Source of the DNA: Marivita sp046592965
GTDB lineage: Bacteria > Pseudomonadota > Alphaproteobacteria > Rhodobacterales > Rhodobacteraceae
Direction: 5' to 3'
Length of the DNA stretch: 64,000 nucleotides
NCBI RefSeq assembly: GCF_046592965.1
Contig: NZ_JBISBV010000002.1
Location: 372,001 to 436,000 of the forward strand
Part shown: piece after piece, positions 25,568-34,162 of the stretch
How positions within the stretch are numbered: position 1 is the stretch's first letter
How the letters are laid out: each line of letters opens with the position of its first letter
Made by a program: the position numbers and the translations under genes
The notes under the pieces: model-generated
What the model saw: only the letters and a program-made list of their open reading frames with translations
The model's database searches: none
What the model was told of the DNA's origin: nothing

Positions 25568-26002
25568 TCAGTTGGTTTTGCGCGTCGGCGTGAAGGGCAG
25601 GGGCGCGACCGGCACGCCGTCCTCGACCAGCTTTCTGGCGTCTTCGGTCCTGGCTTCGCCCCAGATCGGCCGGTCGGGGGCATCGCCGGAATGAATGGCG
25701 CGCGCTTCTGACGCGAAGTTGGTGCCGACGTAATCGGAGTTCTTCTCGACATATTTGCGCAACTCCGACAGCGCGTGCTGCGCGGGGCTTTCGGGCTGTC
25801 GCAGTGTCGGCTTGGCAGGTTTCGCAAACGGCACGTCGGGCGTGCTGACGCGCGGAGCCATCATGGCCTTGCTGACATCGGTCGATCCACACACCGCACA
25901 GCCAACCATGCCCGCATCGCGCAGCTTGTCAAAGGCCGGACCGGACTGGAACCAGCTGTCAAACCGGTGGTCATTGGCGCATTTCAGGGTAAACTGGATC
26001 AT
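25568..26002 (-). CDS. DUF1178 family protein
   Basis: A 144-residue member of DUF1178. The start MIQFTLKCANDHRFDSWF with C8 and H12, and then C35-x-x-C38 (GCAVCGS), suggests a rubredoxin-like zinc ribbon at the N-terminus. The C-terminal half has the conserved IHSGDAPDRPIWGEA and EDGVPVAPLP segments. An in-frame ATG seven codons upstream is less likely. Function is unknown. It sits upstream of lysC on the same strand with a 102-bp gap that I see nothing in. Confidence 0.9.
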   Translation of the reverse strand: MIQFTLKCANDHRFDSWFQSGPAFDKLRDAGMVGCAVCGSTDVSKAMMAPRVSTPDVPFAKPAKPTLRQPESPAQHALSELRKYVEKNSDYVGTNFASEARAIHSGDAPDRPIWGEARTEDARKLVEDGVPVAPLPFTPTRKTN

Positions 26003-26071
26003 GGGTTCGCTTTTTGTGGCCAATCTTGCCGTTGTTTCATCATATATAACGTAAGGGTGCGTGGGCAGACA

Positions 26072-27286
26072 TCAAGGTTCAAGCGCTTGCATGACATCCA
26101 GCATCAGGGCCTCAAAGTCGGTGTCCTGACGCAACGCGACGCGGGCTTGATCGGCCAGCACTTGCTGCGTTTTGGCACTCGCAAGCGCGGTCAGAGCGTG
26201 CGCCAGGGCATTGGCCTCCCCAACGCATATCGCAGCATTCGCGTTTTCAAGGCGTTGATAGGCTGCGCGAAAATTGCCGATGTCCGGGCCGTGCAGGATC
26301 GCCGAGGCGAATGCGGCCGGTTCGTAAGGGGTATGCCCACCGCGATCGGTGAGCGACCCGGCGACGAAGGTGACACCCGACAGAGCGTACCACAGATGCA
26401 TCTCGCCCAGGGTGTCGGCAAGATAGACCCGCGCCTGCGCCGGATCGTCTCGCGCGCTTCGGCGTGCACAGGTCAAGCCTCGGGCGCGGATCATGGCTGC
26501 GATCTCCGGTGCGCGCTTGGGATGGCGCGGCGCAAGGATCAGCTTGAGCGCGGGGCGCTGCTGGAGCGCCTTGAGATGTGCATCAAGTACAATTTCATCC
26601 TCCCCCGGATGCGTTGACGCGGCACACCATGTGTCGGGACGGTCGAAGTTACGCAAAAGGCGCGCGTCGGGCCTGTCGCCTGGGGGAGTATAGAGCGCCT
26701 TGAGATCGAACACCGGACCTTGTGCCGCCGGTTTGAGGCCAAGAGACGCGAAGCGGTCCAGGGATTGGTGGTCCTGAGCCGAAAGGTACGTGACTTTTTC
26801 GAGAACCGATTGTGCAAGCGCCCCGAACCGTTGCCATCCCCTTGCCGAACGTGCCGTCAGTCGCGCGCCCAGAACGATCACCGGACCGGGGGTTTCGCGC
26901 ACGCGCATCGGCCAGAGGTCGGATTCGAACGTGATGTGCGCGGTGATGGTCCACCCCTGCACAACCCGCCGCGTCGGACCGCCCAGATCAACAGGGGCCA
27001 GCAGCGCCGATAGCCCGGCAATATCCCAGCGTTGAGCCAGTTCCAGCGCGCTGTCGGTATTGACGGTGACCAGCACACGCCGCCCGGTCCGAACCAGATG
27101 CTCGATCACCGGTCGTGCCGAGGTCAGTTCGCCGTTCGAAGCCGCGTGCAGCCAGATGTGGTCATGCGTCCCACGCGAGCGCACCCGCCCGAGCCGCGCA
27201 CGGATCGCCGCCCAATCGCCGCGAAGGCCGCGCGACGTCAGTTCCTTCGCGGCAAACACCATCATCAAAAATCGGTACAACGGCAC
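26072..27286 (-). CDS. waaA: 3-deoxy-D-manno-octulosonic acid (Kdo) transferase
   Basis: A 404-residue glycosyltransferase of family 30, which adds Kdo from CMP-Kdo to lipid A on the cytoplasmic face of the inner membrane. The N-terminal part contains GVRSRG-like basic segments and WLHAASNGEL, where the family has its GExxA active-site region. The C-terminal half has LAPRHPKRAPEIA, VYLADTLGEMHLWYALSGVTFVAGSL and the GGHTPYEPA motif, which is highly typical. The first 20 residues form a hydrophobic anchor. The family-4 glycosyltransferase gene lies 30 bp upstream, so both probably serve surface polysaccharide. Confidence 0.92.
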   Translation of the reverse strand: MPLYRFLMMVFAAKELTSRGLRGDWAAIRARLGRVRSRGTHDHIWLHAASNGELTSARPVIEHLVRTGRRVLVTVNTDSALELAQRWDIAGLSALLAPVDLGGPTRRVVQGWTITAHITFESDLWPMRVRETPGPVIVLGARLTARSARGWQRFGALAQSVLEKVTYLSAQDHQSLDRFASLGLKPAAQGPVFDLKALYTPPGDRPDARLLRNFDRPDTWCAASTHPGEDEIVLDAHLKALQQRPALKLILAPRHPKRAPEIAAMIRARGLTCARRSARDDPAQARVYLADTLGEMHLWYALSGVTFVAGSLTDRGGHTPYEPAAFASAILHGPDIGNFRAAYQRLENANAAICVGEANALAHALTALASAKTQQVLADQARVALRQDTDFEALMLDVMQALEP

Positions 27287-27316
27287 GGAGGGTCCAGTCA
27301 GGCGTTTGAGACGGCG

Positions 27317-28495
27317 CTATGCGGGGGCGCGCGTCTTGGAGATGAAATAATTGCCCGGCGGGATGGTCAGCGTGCCCTGAATATGACGTTCGAGGATTTT
27401 GAGAAGCACATGATTGTCGAACCGCTCTTCGGCCACCTTGCGCGCCTGCATCGACATCGCCAGCGGGTCGGGGACCGCGATGGCTTGCGAGATCGCGCGG
27501 GTGAACCCGGCTTCGTCATGTTCGTCGACCAGAAACCCGGTCTCACCTTCGTCGATCGCCTCGGGGATGCCCGCGTGACGGGTCGAGACAGTGATGCAGC
27601 CGCAGGCCATCGCTTCCTGTATGGCGGTCGGCAAGCCTTCGGTGTTGCCATCGCGGGCAGTGACGGAATGTTGCAGGAAGTACTGCGTGCTCATCAGCCG
27701 GTCGCGCACGGTATGGTGCGGCTGCGCGCCGTGAAAGCGCAGCTTTTTTGCCACGCCCAAGGTTTCGGCCAAGGCCCGGGCCGGTTCCAGCAACGGTCCG
27801 TCACCGATGAAGTCCAGCCGCGCGTCGGGCAGGTCTTGCGTGGCCTTGGCAAAGGCCCGGAGTGTCGTGAGCGGCGCTTTCTTCTCGACAAAGCGCCCGA
27901 CGGCCAGAAAACTGAGCGGGACTTTCGCCTGCGGCGCAAAGCGGCGGATATCGACGCCGGAGGGAATAACGGTGCTGTTGGGGTGCGAAATGCCGTGCCG
28001 GTCGAGATTTTCGAGCAGAAACCGCGAGACCGAGAAAACACCGGCGAGACGCGGCATCATCTTGCGATAGGCACTGCGCATCCGTTCGGTGCGGATGGCC
28101 TTTGACGCATCGGTGCCGCGAAAATAGGTGAAGATCGGAATCTCAAGCCGGTTGGCAAGTGGCGCCAGTGCCAGCGCCTGCGTGCCGAATTCGGCCAGAA
28201 CCACGTCGACCCGTTCATCTTTCAGAAACTTGACCAGCGCATCCTTCGCCTCGCCGAACGGCAGGCGCGACGTTCCGTGGCGCATCCGGTTGCGCAAAAG
28301 CCACCACGGAGCGACCATCATATCGCGGCTCGATAGCCCGTCGCGGCGCACGAAATACGGCTTGCCGTAAGGATTGTCGCCGCGAAACCTGCCGCACACC
28401 ACAACCGTATTGCCACCGAACAGATGCTCGATGTGTCGATTGATGAACGTCTCGCCGCCCAAATGGTATTCGCCGGTCGCGATGGCTACGCGCAT
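27317..28495 (-). CDS. glycosyltransferase family 4 protein
   Basis: A 392-residue GT-B glycosyltransferase. The N-terminal domain starts MRVAIATGEYHLGGETFINR. The C-terminal nucleotide-sugar domain has the group 1 signature seen as EGLPTAIQEAMACGCITVST and the EAIDEGETGFLVDEHD segment, with the acid residues of the E-x7-E motif. It resembles colanic-acid or exopolysaccharide transferases; donor and acceptor are unknown. It precedes waaA in the same direction and follows the tRNA-Thr gene. Confidence 0.93.
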   Translation of the reverse strand: MRVAIATGEYHLGGETFINRHIEHLFGGNTVVVCGRFRGDNPYGKPYFVRRDGLSSRDMMVAPWWLLRNRMRHGTSRLPFGEAKDALVKFLKDERVDVVLAEFGTQALALAPLANRLEIPIFTYFRGTDASKAIRTERMRSAYRKMMPRLAGVFSVSRFLLENLDRHGISHPNSTVIPSGVDIRRFAPQAKVPLSFLAVGRFVEKKAPLTTLRAFAKATQDLPDARLDFIGDGPLLEPARALAETLGVAKKLRFHGAQPHHTVRDRLMSTQYFLQHSVTARDGNTEGLPTAIQEAMACGCITVSTRHAGIPEAIDEGETGFLVDEHDEAGFTRAISQAIAVPDPLAMSMQARKVAEERFDNHVLLKILERHIQGTLTIPPGNYFISKTRAPA

Positions 28496-28603
28496 GAGGG
28501 ATTGCCCGAAGGAATAACGGCTTTCTGCCTAGCAGTGCATTGTGTCACCAGCAAGTCATCACCGGATCGGATTACGCTGTGTTACGAAAAGACAGGAGGG
28601 GGA

Positions 28604-28678
<75 letters not shown>

Positions 28679-28778
28679 GCCGGGGCGTCGGTTGTGACGT
28701 GGCGGGTGATTAGACGCAAACGGGAATCGGTGCAAGCGCAATCTGGACCCTTTTTCGCGGCTGGGATAGGAAGGCGCC

Positions 28779-28961
28779 ATGACGCAGAAACCGACATCGG
28801 GGAAAACCAGGGCCGCGGCGCGCGAGGACAGGCTCAAGGCGGCGCTCAAGGCCAATCTCGGGCGGCGGAAAGCGCAGGCGCGGGCCAGAACGTCGGAGTC
28901 CAAGGATGCGGACGAGACAACCGGCGACACCCATAACGAGACATCGAGCGAGGGCAGTTAA
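28779..28961 (+). CDS. 60-residue charged protein upstream of murA
   Basis: A small, hydrophilic, strongly charged protein. Residues 8-40 are basic and predicted helical (RAAAREDRLKAALKANLGRR); the tail is acidic and rich in T, S and E. It has no membrane segment and no known domain. AGGAAGG precedes the ATG at good spacing, and the stop is 5 bp before the murA ATG, so it should share a transcript with murA. I recall small proteins at this place in related genomes, but no function. It could bind nucleic acid or ribosomes, which is speculation. Confidence 0.7.
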   Translation: MTQKPTSGKTRAAAREDRLKAALKANLGRRKAQARARTSESKDADETTGDTHNETSSEGS

Positions 28962-28966
28962 CACGT

Positions 28967-30238
28967 ATGGATCAGATCATAGTGACCGGGAATGGCCCGC
29001 TCAAAGGGGAGATTCCCATCGCGGGGGCAAAAAACGCCTGCCTGACATTGATGCCCGCGACGCTGTTGAGCGAGGAGCCACTGACGCTGACCAACGCGCC
29101 GCGGCTGAGTGACATCCGCACCATGAGCACATTGTTGCAGTCGTTGGGGGCCGAGGTTCAGGCGTTGCAGGACGGTCAGGTGCTGGCCATGTCGAGCCAC
29201 GATCTCACGTCGACGCGGGCGGACTATGACATCGTGCGCAAGATGCGCGCGTCGATTCTGGTTCTCGGCCCGCTTCTGGCGCGGTTCGGACATGCCGAGG
29301 TGTCCCTTCCCGGTGGCTGCGCCATTGGCGCGCGTCCCGTGGACTTGCACCTCAAGGCGTTCGAGGCGATGGGTGCAGAGCTTGAATTGCGCGACGGCTA
29401 TGTTCACGCCAAGGCACCGTCGGGCGGGCTGAAAGGCGGCGTTGTCGATTTTCCGTTTGCTTCGGTCGGAGCCACGGAAAACGCGCTGATGGCGGCGACG
29501 CTGGCCAAGGGCACCACCGTCATCAAGAACGCCGCGCGCGAGCCCGAGATCGTTGATCTGGCCCGCTGTCTGCGAAAGATGGGCGCGCAGATCGACGGTG
29601 AAGGCACGTCCGAGATCACCGTGCAGGGGGTTGACCGCCTTGGCGGGGCCACGCACCGGGTTGTCACCGACCGGATCGAGCTGGGCACCTATATGCTGGC
29701 GCCGGCGATTTGTGGCGGCGAGGTGGAGTGTCTGGGTGGCACCATCGACCTCTTGGCGGCGTTTTGCGAAAAGCTGGATGCGGCGGGGATTTCGGTCGAG
29801 GAAACCGACAGGGGCCTGAAGGTTGCGCGCAAGAACGGGCGTGTGTCGGCGGTGGACGTGACAACAGAGCCGTTTCCCGGCTTTCCCACCGACCTTCAGG
29901 CGCAGATGATGGCGCTTTTGTGCACCGCCGAAGGCACCAGCGTGCTGGAGGAGAAGATCTTCGAGAACCGCTTCATGCACGCGCCGGAACTGATCCGCAT
30001 GGGGGCAAAGATCGACGTCCACGGCGGGCACGCGACGGTAACCGGAGTGGAGCGTCTGAAAGGCGCGCCGGTGATGGCGACTGATTTGCGCGCCTCGGTG
30101 TCGTTGATCCTTGCCGGATTGGCGGCGGAGGGTGAAACTGTGGTCAGCCGTGTCTATCATCTGGATCGCGGGTATGAACATGTGGTGCGCAAACTTGAAA
30201 GTGTGGGCGCCAAGATCGAGCGGGTGAAAGAACAGTGA
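28967..30238 (+). CDS. murA: UDP-N-acetylglucosamine 1-carboxyvinyltransferase
   Basis: A 423-residue EPSP-synthase-fold enzyme that transfers enolpyruvate to UDP-GlcNAc, the first committed step of peptidoglycan synthesis. The catalytic cysteine is C118 in PGGCAIGARPVDLHL, so the enzyme should be fosfomycin-sensitive as in most Gram-negatives. The N-terminal K-N-A-C and the RLSDI region are conserved. It overlaps the DUF2948 gene by 4 bp (GTGA). Confidence 0.98.
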   Translation: MDQIIVTGNGPLKGEIPIAGAKNACLTLMPATLLSEEPLTLTNAPRLSDIRTMSTLLQSLGAEVQALQDGQVLAMSSHDLTSTRADYDIVRKMRASILVLGPLLARFGHAEVSLPGGCAIGARPVDLHLKAFEAMGAELELRDGYVHAKAPSGGLKGGVVDFPFASVGATENALMAATLAKGTTVIKNAAREPEIVDLARCLRKMGAQIDGEGTSEITVQGVDRLGGATHRVVTDRIELGTYMLAPAICGGEVECLGGTIDLLAAFCEKLDAAGISVEETDRGLKVARKNGRVSAVDVTTEPFPGFPTDLQAQMMALLCTAEGTSVLEEKIFENRFMHAPELIRMGAKIDVHGGHATVTGVERLKGAPVMATDLRASVSLILAGLAAEGETVVSRVYHLDRGYEHVVRKLESVGAKIERVKEQ

Positions 30239-30714
30239 GCACAGACGCAACATTTCAAGACGGTGCCGAGCGTCCCTTGCGACTGGTCGCGATGGACGGT
30301 GATGACGTGCAGATCCTGTCAGCTTTGTGTCAGGATGCGGTGTTTCCGGCAACCGAGATGCAGTGGCAGCGCAAATCGCGGCGGTTCGGTATTCTTCTCA
30401 ATCGGTTCCGGTGGGAAGACATCCCCGTCGCCGAGCGCACCGGTCGCGCGCCGGAGCGCGTGCAATGCGTTCTGGCGGTCGAGAATGTCGGCCATGTCTC
30501 GAGCCAGGGGGTGGATCGCGCCGATACCGACACGGTCATGTCGCTGCTTTCGGTGACGTTCGAACCGCAGGATGGCGACGGTGGCGCGGTCATACTGACG
30601 TTTGCCGGGGACGGGGCGATCAAACTCGAGGTCTCTGATCTTGAGATCGCGCTGAGGGATGTGACCCGACCGTATGCATCTGTGTCGGGCAAAGCCCCAA
30701 GCCATCTCGATTGA
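30235..30714 (+). CDS. DUF2948 family protein
   Basis: A 159-residue protein of DUF2948, found mainly in alphaproteobacteria. Characteristic segments are the opening LRLVAMDGDDVQILSALCQDAVFP and MQWQRKSRRFGILLNRFRWE. It starts at a GTG that overlaps the murA stop. It is soluble, with no signal peptide. The neighbours murA and hisD are conserved around it in relatives as I recall, but its role is unknown. Confidence 0.9.
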   Translation: MSTDATFQDGAERPLRLVAMDGDDVQILSALCQDAVFPATEMQWQRKSRRFGILLNRFRWEDIPVAERTGRAPERVQCVLAVENVGHVSSQGVDRADTDTVMSLLSVTFEPQDGDGGAVILTFAGDGAIKLEVSDLEIALRDVTRPYASVSGKAPSHLD

Positions 30715-30784
30715 CGTGCGCGCCGCTTGAGGCTGGAGGCGCAGCGCTCTAGATGTCGCGCAAAGCCCCAGCCCGGAGACCGTG

Positions 30785-32086
30785 ATGCCCCAGTTCCTGT
30801 CCACCCAAGACACCGATTTCGAGGCGCGGTTTACGGCCCTTTTAGGAGCGAAGCGCGAAGACAGCGCGGATGTCGATGATGTGGTGGCCGATATCATTGC
30901 CGATGTCCGCACGCGTGGCGATGTAGCGGTTCTGGAACTGACGGCGAAATTTGACCGGCTTGAATTGACCGCCGACCAGATGCGTGTGTCCGAAGCCGAG
31001 ATCGACGCCCAAATCGCCAAGGTGTCGGACGACGAACGAGCCGCACTTGAACTCGCCGCGCAGCGTATTCGCGGCTACCACGCGCGCCAGATGCCGAGTG
31101 ACGAGATGTGGACCGACCCGGATGGCGCAACGCTTGGATGGCGCTGGACGCCGGTGTCGGCGGCGGGGCTTTATGTGCCGGGCGGGTTGGCCAGCTATCC
31201 GTCGTCGGTGCTGATGAACGCGGTTCCGGCCAAGGTGGCGGGTGTTCAAAGGCTTGCGGTGACGGTGCCGACGCCGGACGGGATCATCAACCCGCTGGTC
31301 CTCATGGCCTGCCGCATCGCGGGGGTGGACGAGGTCTACCGCATCGGCGGCGCGCAGGCGATTGCAGCATTGGCGTATGGCACGGACACCATCGCGCCGG
31401 TGGACAAGATCACCGGGCCGGGCAACGCCTTTGTCGCAGCGGCCAAGCGACGGGTGTTCGGCAAGGTCGGCATCGACATGATCGCTGGGCCGTCGGAAAT
31501 TCTGGTGATTGCGGATGGCGAGAATGATCCCGACTGGATCGCGCTTGATCTGATGAGCCAGGCCGAACACGATGAAAGCGCGCAATCGCTGCTCATCACG
31601 ACAGATGCCGAATTCGGTCGGGCGGTTGCCGATGCGGTCGAAAAGCGGCTTGAAACGCTGGAGCGGCGCGAGATTGCCGCCAAAAGCTGGCGTGACTTTG
31701 GCGCGATCATCACGGTGCGCGATCTCGATGAGGCGGCGGCGCTGTGCGACCGGATCGCGCCCGAACATCTGGAACTTTGCGTGCCGGACCCCGAAACGCT
31801 GTCTGACAAGATCAGCCATGCGGGGGCGATTTTCCTTGGCCAATGGACACCCGAAGCGATCGGCGATTATGTCGGTGGGCCGAACCATGTGCTGCCCACG
31901 GCGCGCTCGGCGCGGTTTTCATCGGGGCTGTCGGTGCTCGATTTCCTCAAACGCACGACGCTGGCGAAAATGTCTCCCGATGCGCTGCGGGCCATCGGTC
32001 CGGCGGCGGAAACGCTGGCACGCTCGGAATCGCTCGAGGCGCACGGGCTGTCCGTCACCGCGCGTTTGCGCAAACTGAACGGGTAA
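30785..32086 (+). CDS. hisD: histidinol dehydrogenase
   Basis: A 433-residue zinc enzyme that oxidises L-histidinol to histidine in two NAD-dependent steps. Conserved stretches include AGLYVPGGLASYPSSVLMNA, IGGAQAIAALAYGT, the zinc/active-site segment SQAEHDESAQSLL and the C-terminal YVGGPNHVLPT. GGAGA lies 5 bases before the ATG at 30785; the GTG one codon upstream is less likely. No other his genes are here. It is followed after 11 bp by murD, an unusual junction. Confidence 0.97.
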   Translation: MPQFLSTQDTDFEARFTALLGAKREDSADVDDVVADIIADVRTRGDVAVLELTAKFDRLELTADQMRVSEAEIDAQIAKVSDDERAALELAAQRIRGYHARQMPSDEMWTDPDGATLGWRWTPVSAAGLYVPGGLASYPSSVLMNAVPAKVAGVQRLAVTVPTPDGIINPLVLMACRIAGVDEVYRIGGAQAIAALAYGTDTIAPVDKITGPGNAFVAAAKRRVFGKVGIDMIAGPSEILVIADGENDPDWIALDLMSQAEHDESAQSLLITTDAEFGRAVADAVEKRLETLERREIAAKSWRDFGAIITVRDLDEAAALCDRIAPEHLELCVPDPETLSDKISHAGAIFLGQWTPEAIGDYVGGPNHVLPTARSARFSSGLSVLDFLKRTTLAKMSPDALRAIGPAAETLARSESLEAHGLSVTARLRKLNG

Positions 32087-32097
32087 GGAGCGCGCGC

Positions 32098-33501
32098 ATG
32101 ATTCCGGTTCAAGGCTATGACGGGCGGCAGGTGGCTGTCCTTGGCTTGGGGCGCTCCGGCCTGTCGGCGGCGCGGGCGTTGCGGGCCGGCGGAGCAACCG
32201 CGATCTGCTGGGACGACAACCCAAAGGCCCGCGACGCAGCTGACGCCGAAGGGTTCGACATCCGCGACCTGACCCGCGACGGAGCATTTGACCATGTGGC
32301 GAGCCTGATCGTCAGCCCGGGTATCCCGCATCTTTACCCAGCGCCGAACCCGGTTGTTGCCAAGGCCTGGGACGCCGGTGTGCCGGTGGATAACGACATC
32401 GGCCTGTTCTTCCGTTCGCTTGCGACACAGGACTGGGACGGCTTTGACACCGTACCGCGCGTCATTGCAGTGACGGGATCAAACGGCAAATCCACAACAG
32501 CGGCGTTGATTCACCACATTTTGCAAGAAACCGGCAAGGCCAGCCAGCTTGCGGGCAATATCGGGCGCGGCGTGCTGGATATCGACCCGCCCGGCGACGG
32601 CGGTGTGGTGGTGCTGGAATTGTCGAGCTACCAGACCGATCTGGCGCGTGCGTTGACGCCGGATGTTGCCGTGTTTACCAACCTTTCGCCGGATCACCTG
32701 GACCGTCACGCCGGGCTCGGCGGGTACTTCGCCGCCAAGCGCCGGCTGTTTGCCGAAGGCGGGCCGGATCGCGCGATCATCGGGGTGGACGAGCCCGAGG
32801 GCCGCTATCTTGCGAACCAGCTGGCCGAAGGGGCTGAGGACGATCGCGTGATGCGCGTGTCCTCGGGGCAGAAGCTTGGCGGTCCGGGCTGGTCGGTTTT
32901 TGCGCGCAAGGGGTTCCTGTCGGAATGGCGCAAGGAGCGGCAGGTCGCGTCCATAGACTTGCGCGCGATCAAGGGGTTGCCGGGCGCGCACAACCACCAG
33001 AACGCCTGTGCGGCCTATGCCGCCGTGCGCGCGCTGGGCGTTGGGCCGCGCCAGATCGAGACGGCGTTGGCGACGTTTGGCGGGTTGCCGCATCGCAGTC
33101 AGATCGTGGCCGAGGCGAACGGTGTGACTTTTGTGAACGACAGCAAGGCGACGAATGTCGACAGTGCGGTAAAGGCGCTGTTGGCGTTCCGCAACATCCG
33201 CTGGATCTGCGGCGGGTTGCAGAAAGAGGGTGGGCTTGACGGGCTGATCCCCGGCTTTGCCAATGTGCGCAAAGCGTACGTTATCGGGCGCGAAGCGGAC
33301 GGTTTCGCCGTACAGTTGGGCGGAGTCGAGACCGAGGCCTGCACCACGATGGAGATTGCCGTGACCCGTGCCGTTTCCGAGTCCGAAACGGGCGATGTGA
33401 TCCTGCTTGCGCCGGCCGCGGCGAGTTTCGATCAATACGACAATTTCGAACAACGCGGCGAAGATTTTGTTGCACGGGTGCAAGAGGCGCTGGGCGGGTA
33501 G
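32098..33501 (+). CDS. murD: UDP-N-acetylmuramoylalanine-D-glutamate ligase
   Basis: A 467-residue Mur ligase that adds D-glutamate to UDP-MurNAc-L-Ala in the cytoplasm. The N-terminal Rossmann part has AVLGLGRSGLSAARAL; the ATP P-loop is GSNGKSTT at residues 127-134 (K131); the middle-domain LELSSYQ and NLSPDHLDRH and the C-terminal VNDSKATNVD are all typical of MurD. TAAGGAG lies just before the ATG. It is the last plus-strand gene before a three-gene minus-strand insertion. Confidence 0.98.
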   Translation: MIPVQGYDGRQVAVLGLGRSGLSAARALRAGGATAICWDDNPKARDAADAEGFDIRDLTRDGAFDHVASLIVSPGIPHLYPAPNPVVAKAWDAGVPVDNDIGLFFRSLATQDWDGFDTVPRVIAVTGSNGKSTTAALIHHILQETGKASQLAGNIGRGVLDIDPPGDGGVVVLELSSYQTDLARALTPDVAVFTNLSPDHLDRHAGLGGYFAAKRRLFAEGGPDRAIIGVDEPEGRYLANQLAEGAEDDRVMRVSSGQKLGGPGWSVFARKGFLSEWRKERQVASIDLRAIKGLPGAHNHQNACAAYAAVRALGVGPRQIETALATFGGLPHRSQIVAEANGVTFVNDSKATNVDSAVKALLAFRNIRWICGGLQKEGGLDGLIPGFANVRKAYVIGREADGFAVQLGGVETEACTTMEIAVTRAVSESETGDVILLAPAAASFDQYDNFEQRGEDFVARVQEALGG

Positions 33502-33505
33502 GCGG

Positions 33506-34162
33506 TCATTCAGGAGGGCGGCGCAGTTCTTGCAGGACGCCTGACTTGAACGCATCCGAGTGGATCACGCCCAGTTGCGCGGGAACACGCGGCAGGTCGA
33601 GCACATAGGCAATCGCAAACCGGTGCATCCCGCCGCCATCGCGCAGCGGCGTGCCGTCGCGGGCGATGTGGACAAGGATGCCGCCATGCTCGCGCCGTGT
33701 CTCGTTCACGCTGCCATGCGGGCGCAGGGTCCGAGTGCGTTGGGCTTCCTCATAGATCCGGTCTAGCCTGTCATACCGTGCGATCAGGTCTTCGCGTGAC
33801 AGGCAGGAATCCACCCGCCCTTTTTCGGCCAGCTGATCCAGCATGAACGCGAATAACGGCGTGTCCTGCCACGGCACACCGCCCTCGAAATGGGCGCGGA
33901 TGCTGTCGAGCTTGATGTGCCCGCCAAAGGGGGTGCGCGAGCGATCCCAGTCACCCGAAGCCACAAGCCCGGAATGCCGCCGCCGGAACTTGGGCGCGCC
34001 GTTGGCCGGGTCGGGCTTGTACCAATCGGTCACGTCGCGCGGGCGTATCCAGATCAATTCGTCGCTTTTCGGAGCCTCTGCGCCATAGCGCACGCGGTTG
34101 TAGACGTCGCGGGCGATCTTGACCGGCACACCGGCGCTTAATGCTTGTTGCAGATCGCTCAT
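33506..34162 (-). CDS. ParB-like fold protein with GDWD motif, copy 2
   Basis: A 218-residue protein that I cannot assign to a named family. The C-terminal part (about 160-205) reads ILVHIARDGTPLRDGGGMHR then FAIAYVLDLPRVPAQLG, which resembles the ParB/sulfiredoxin-type D-G-x-H-R-x-x-A-A motif. The middle has RRHSGLVASGDWD and F-x-x-G-V-P-W-x-x-T. The upstream gene is a clear paralogue (shared RRHSG, SGDWD/GGDWD, GVPW, ARY, PAQLGVIH and the A-F-x-x-G-x-L end). The two overlap by 4 bp. It is convergent with murD, 4 bp from its stop. No signal peptide or membrane helix is seen. Confidence 0.7.
   Translation of the reverse strand: MSDLQQALSAGVPVKIARDVYNRVRYGAEAPKSDELIWIRPRDVTDWYKPDPANGAPKFRRRHSGLVASGDWDRSRTPFGGHIKLDSIRAHFEGGVPWQDTPLFAFMLDQLAEKGRVDSCLSREDLIARYDRLDRIYEEAQRTRTLRPHGSVNETRREHGGILVHIARDGTPLRDGGGMHRFAIAYVLDLPRVPAQLGVIHSDAFKSGVLQELRRPPE

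Noticed and set aside
32719..33240. Short overlapping frames within murD and hisD in other phases
   Set aside because: All lie inside strongly conserved genes and show no independent signals.
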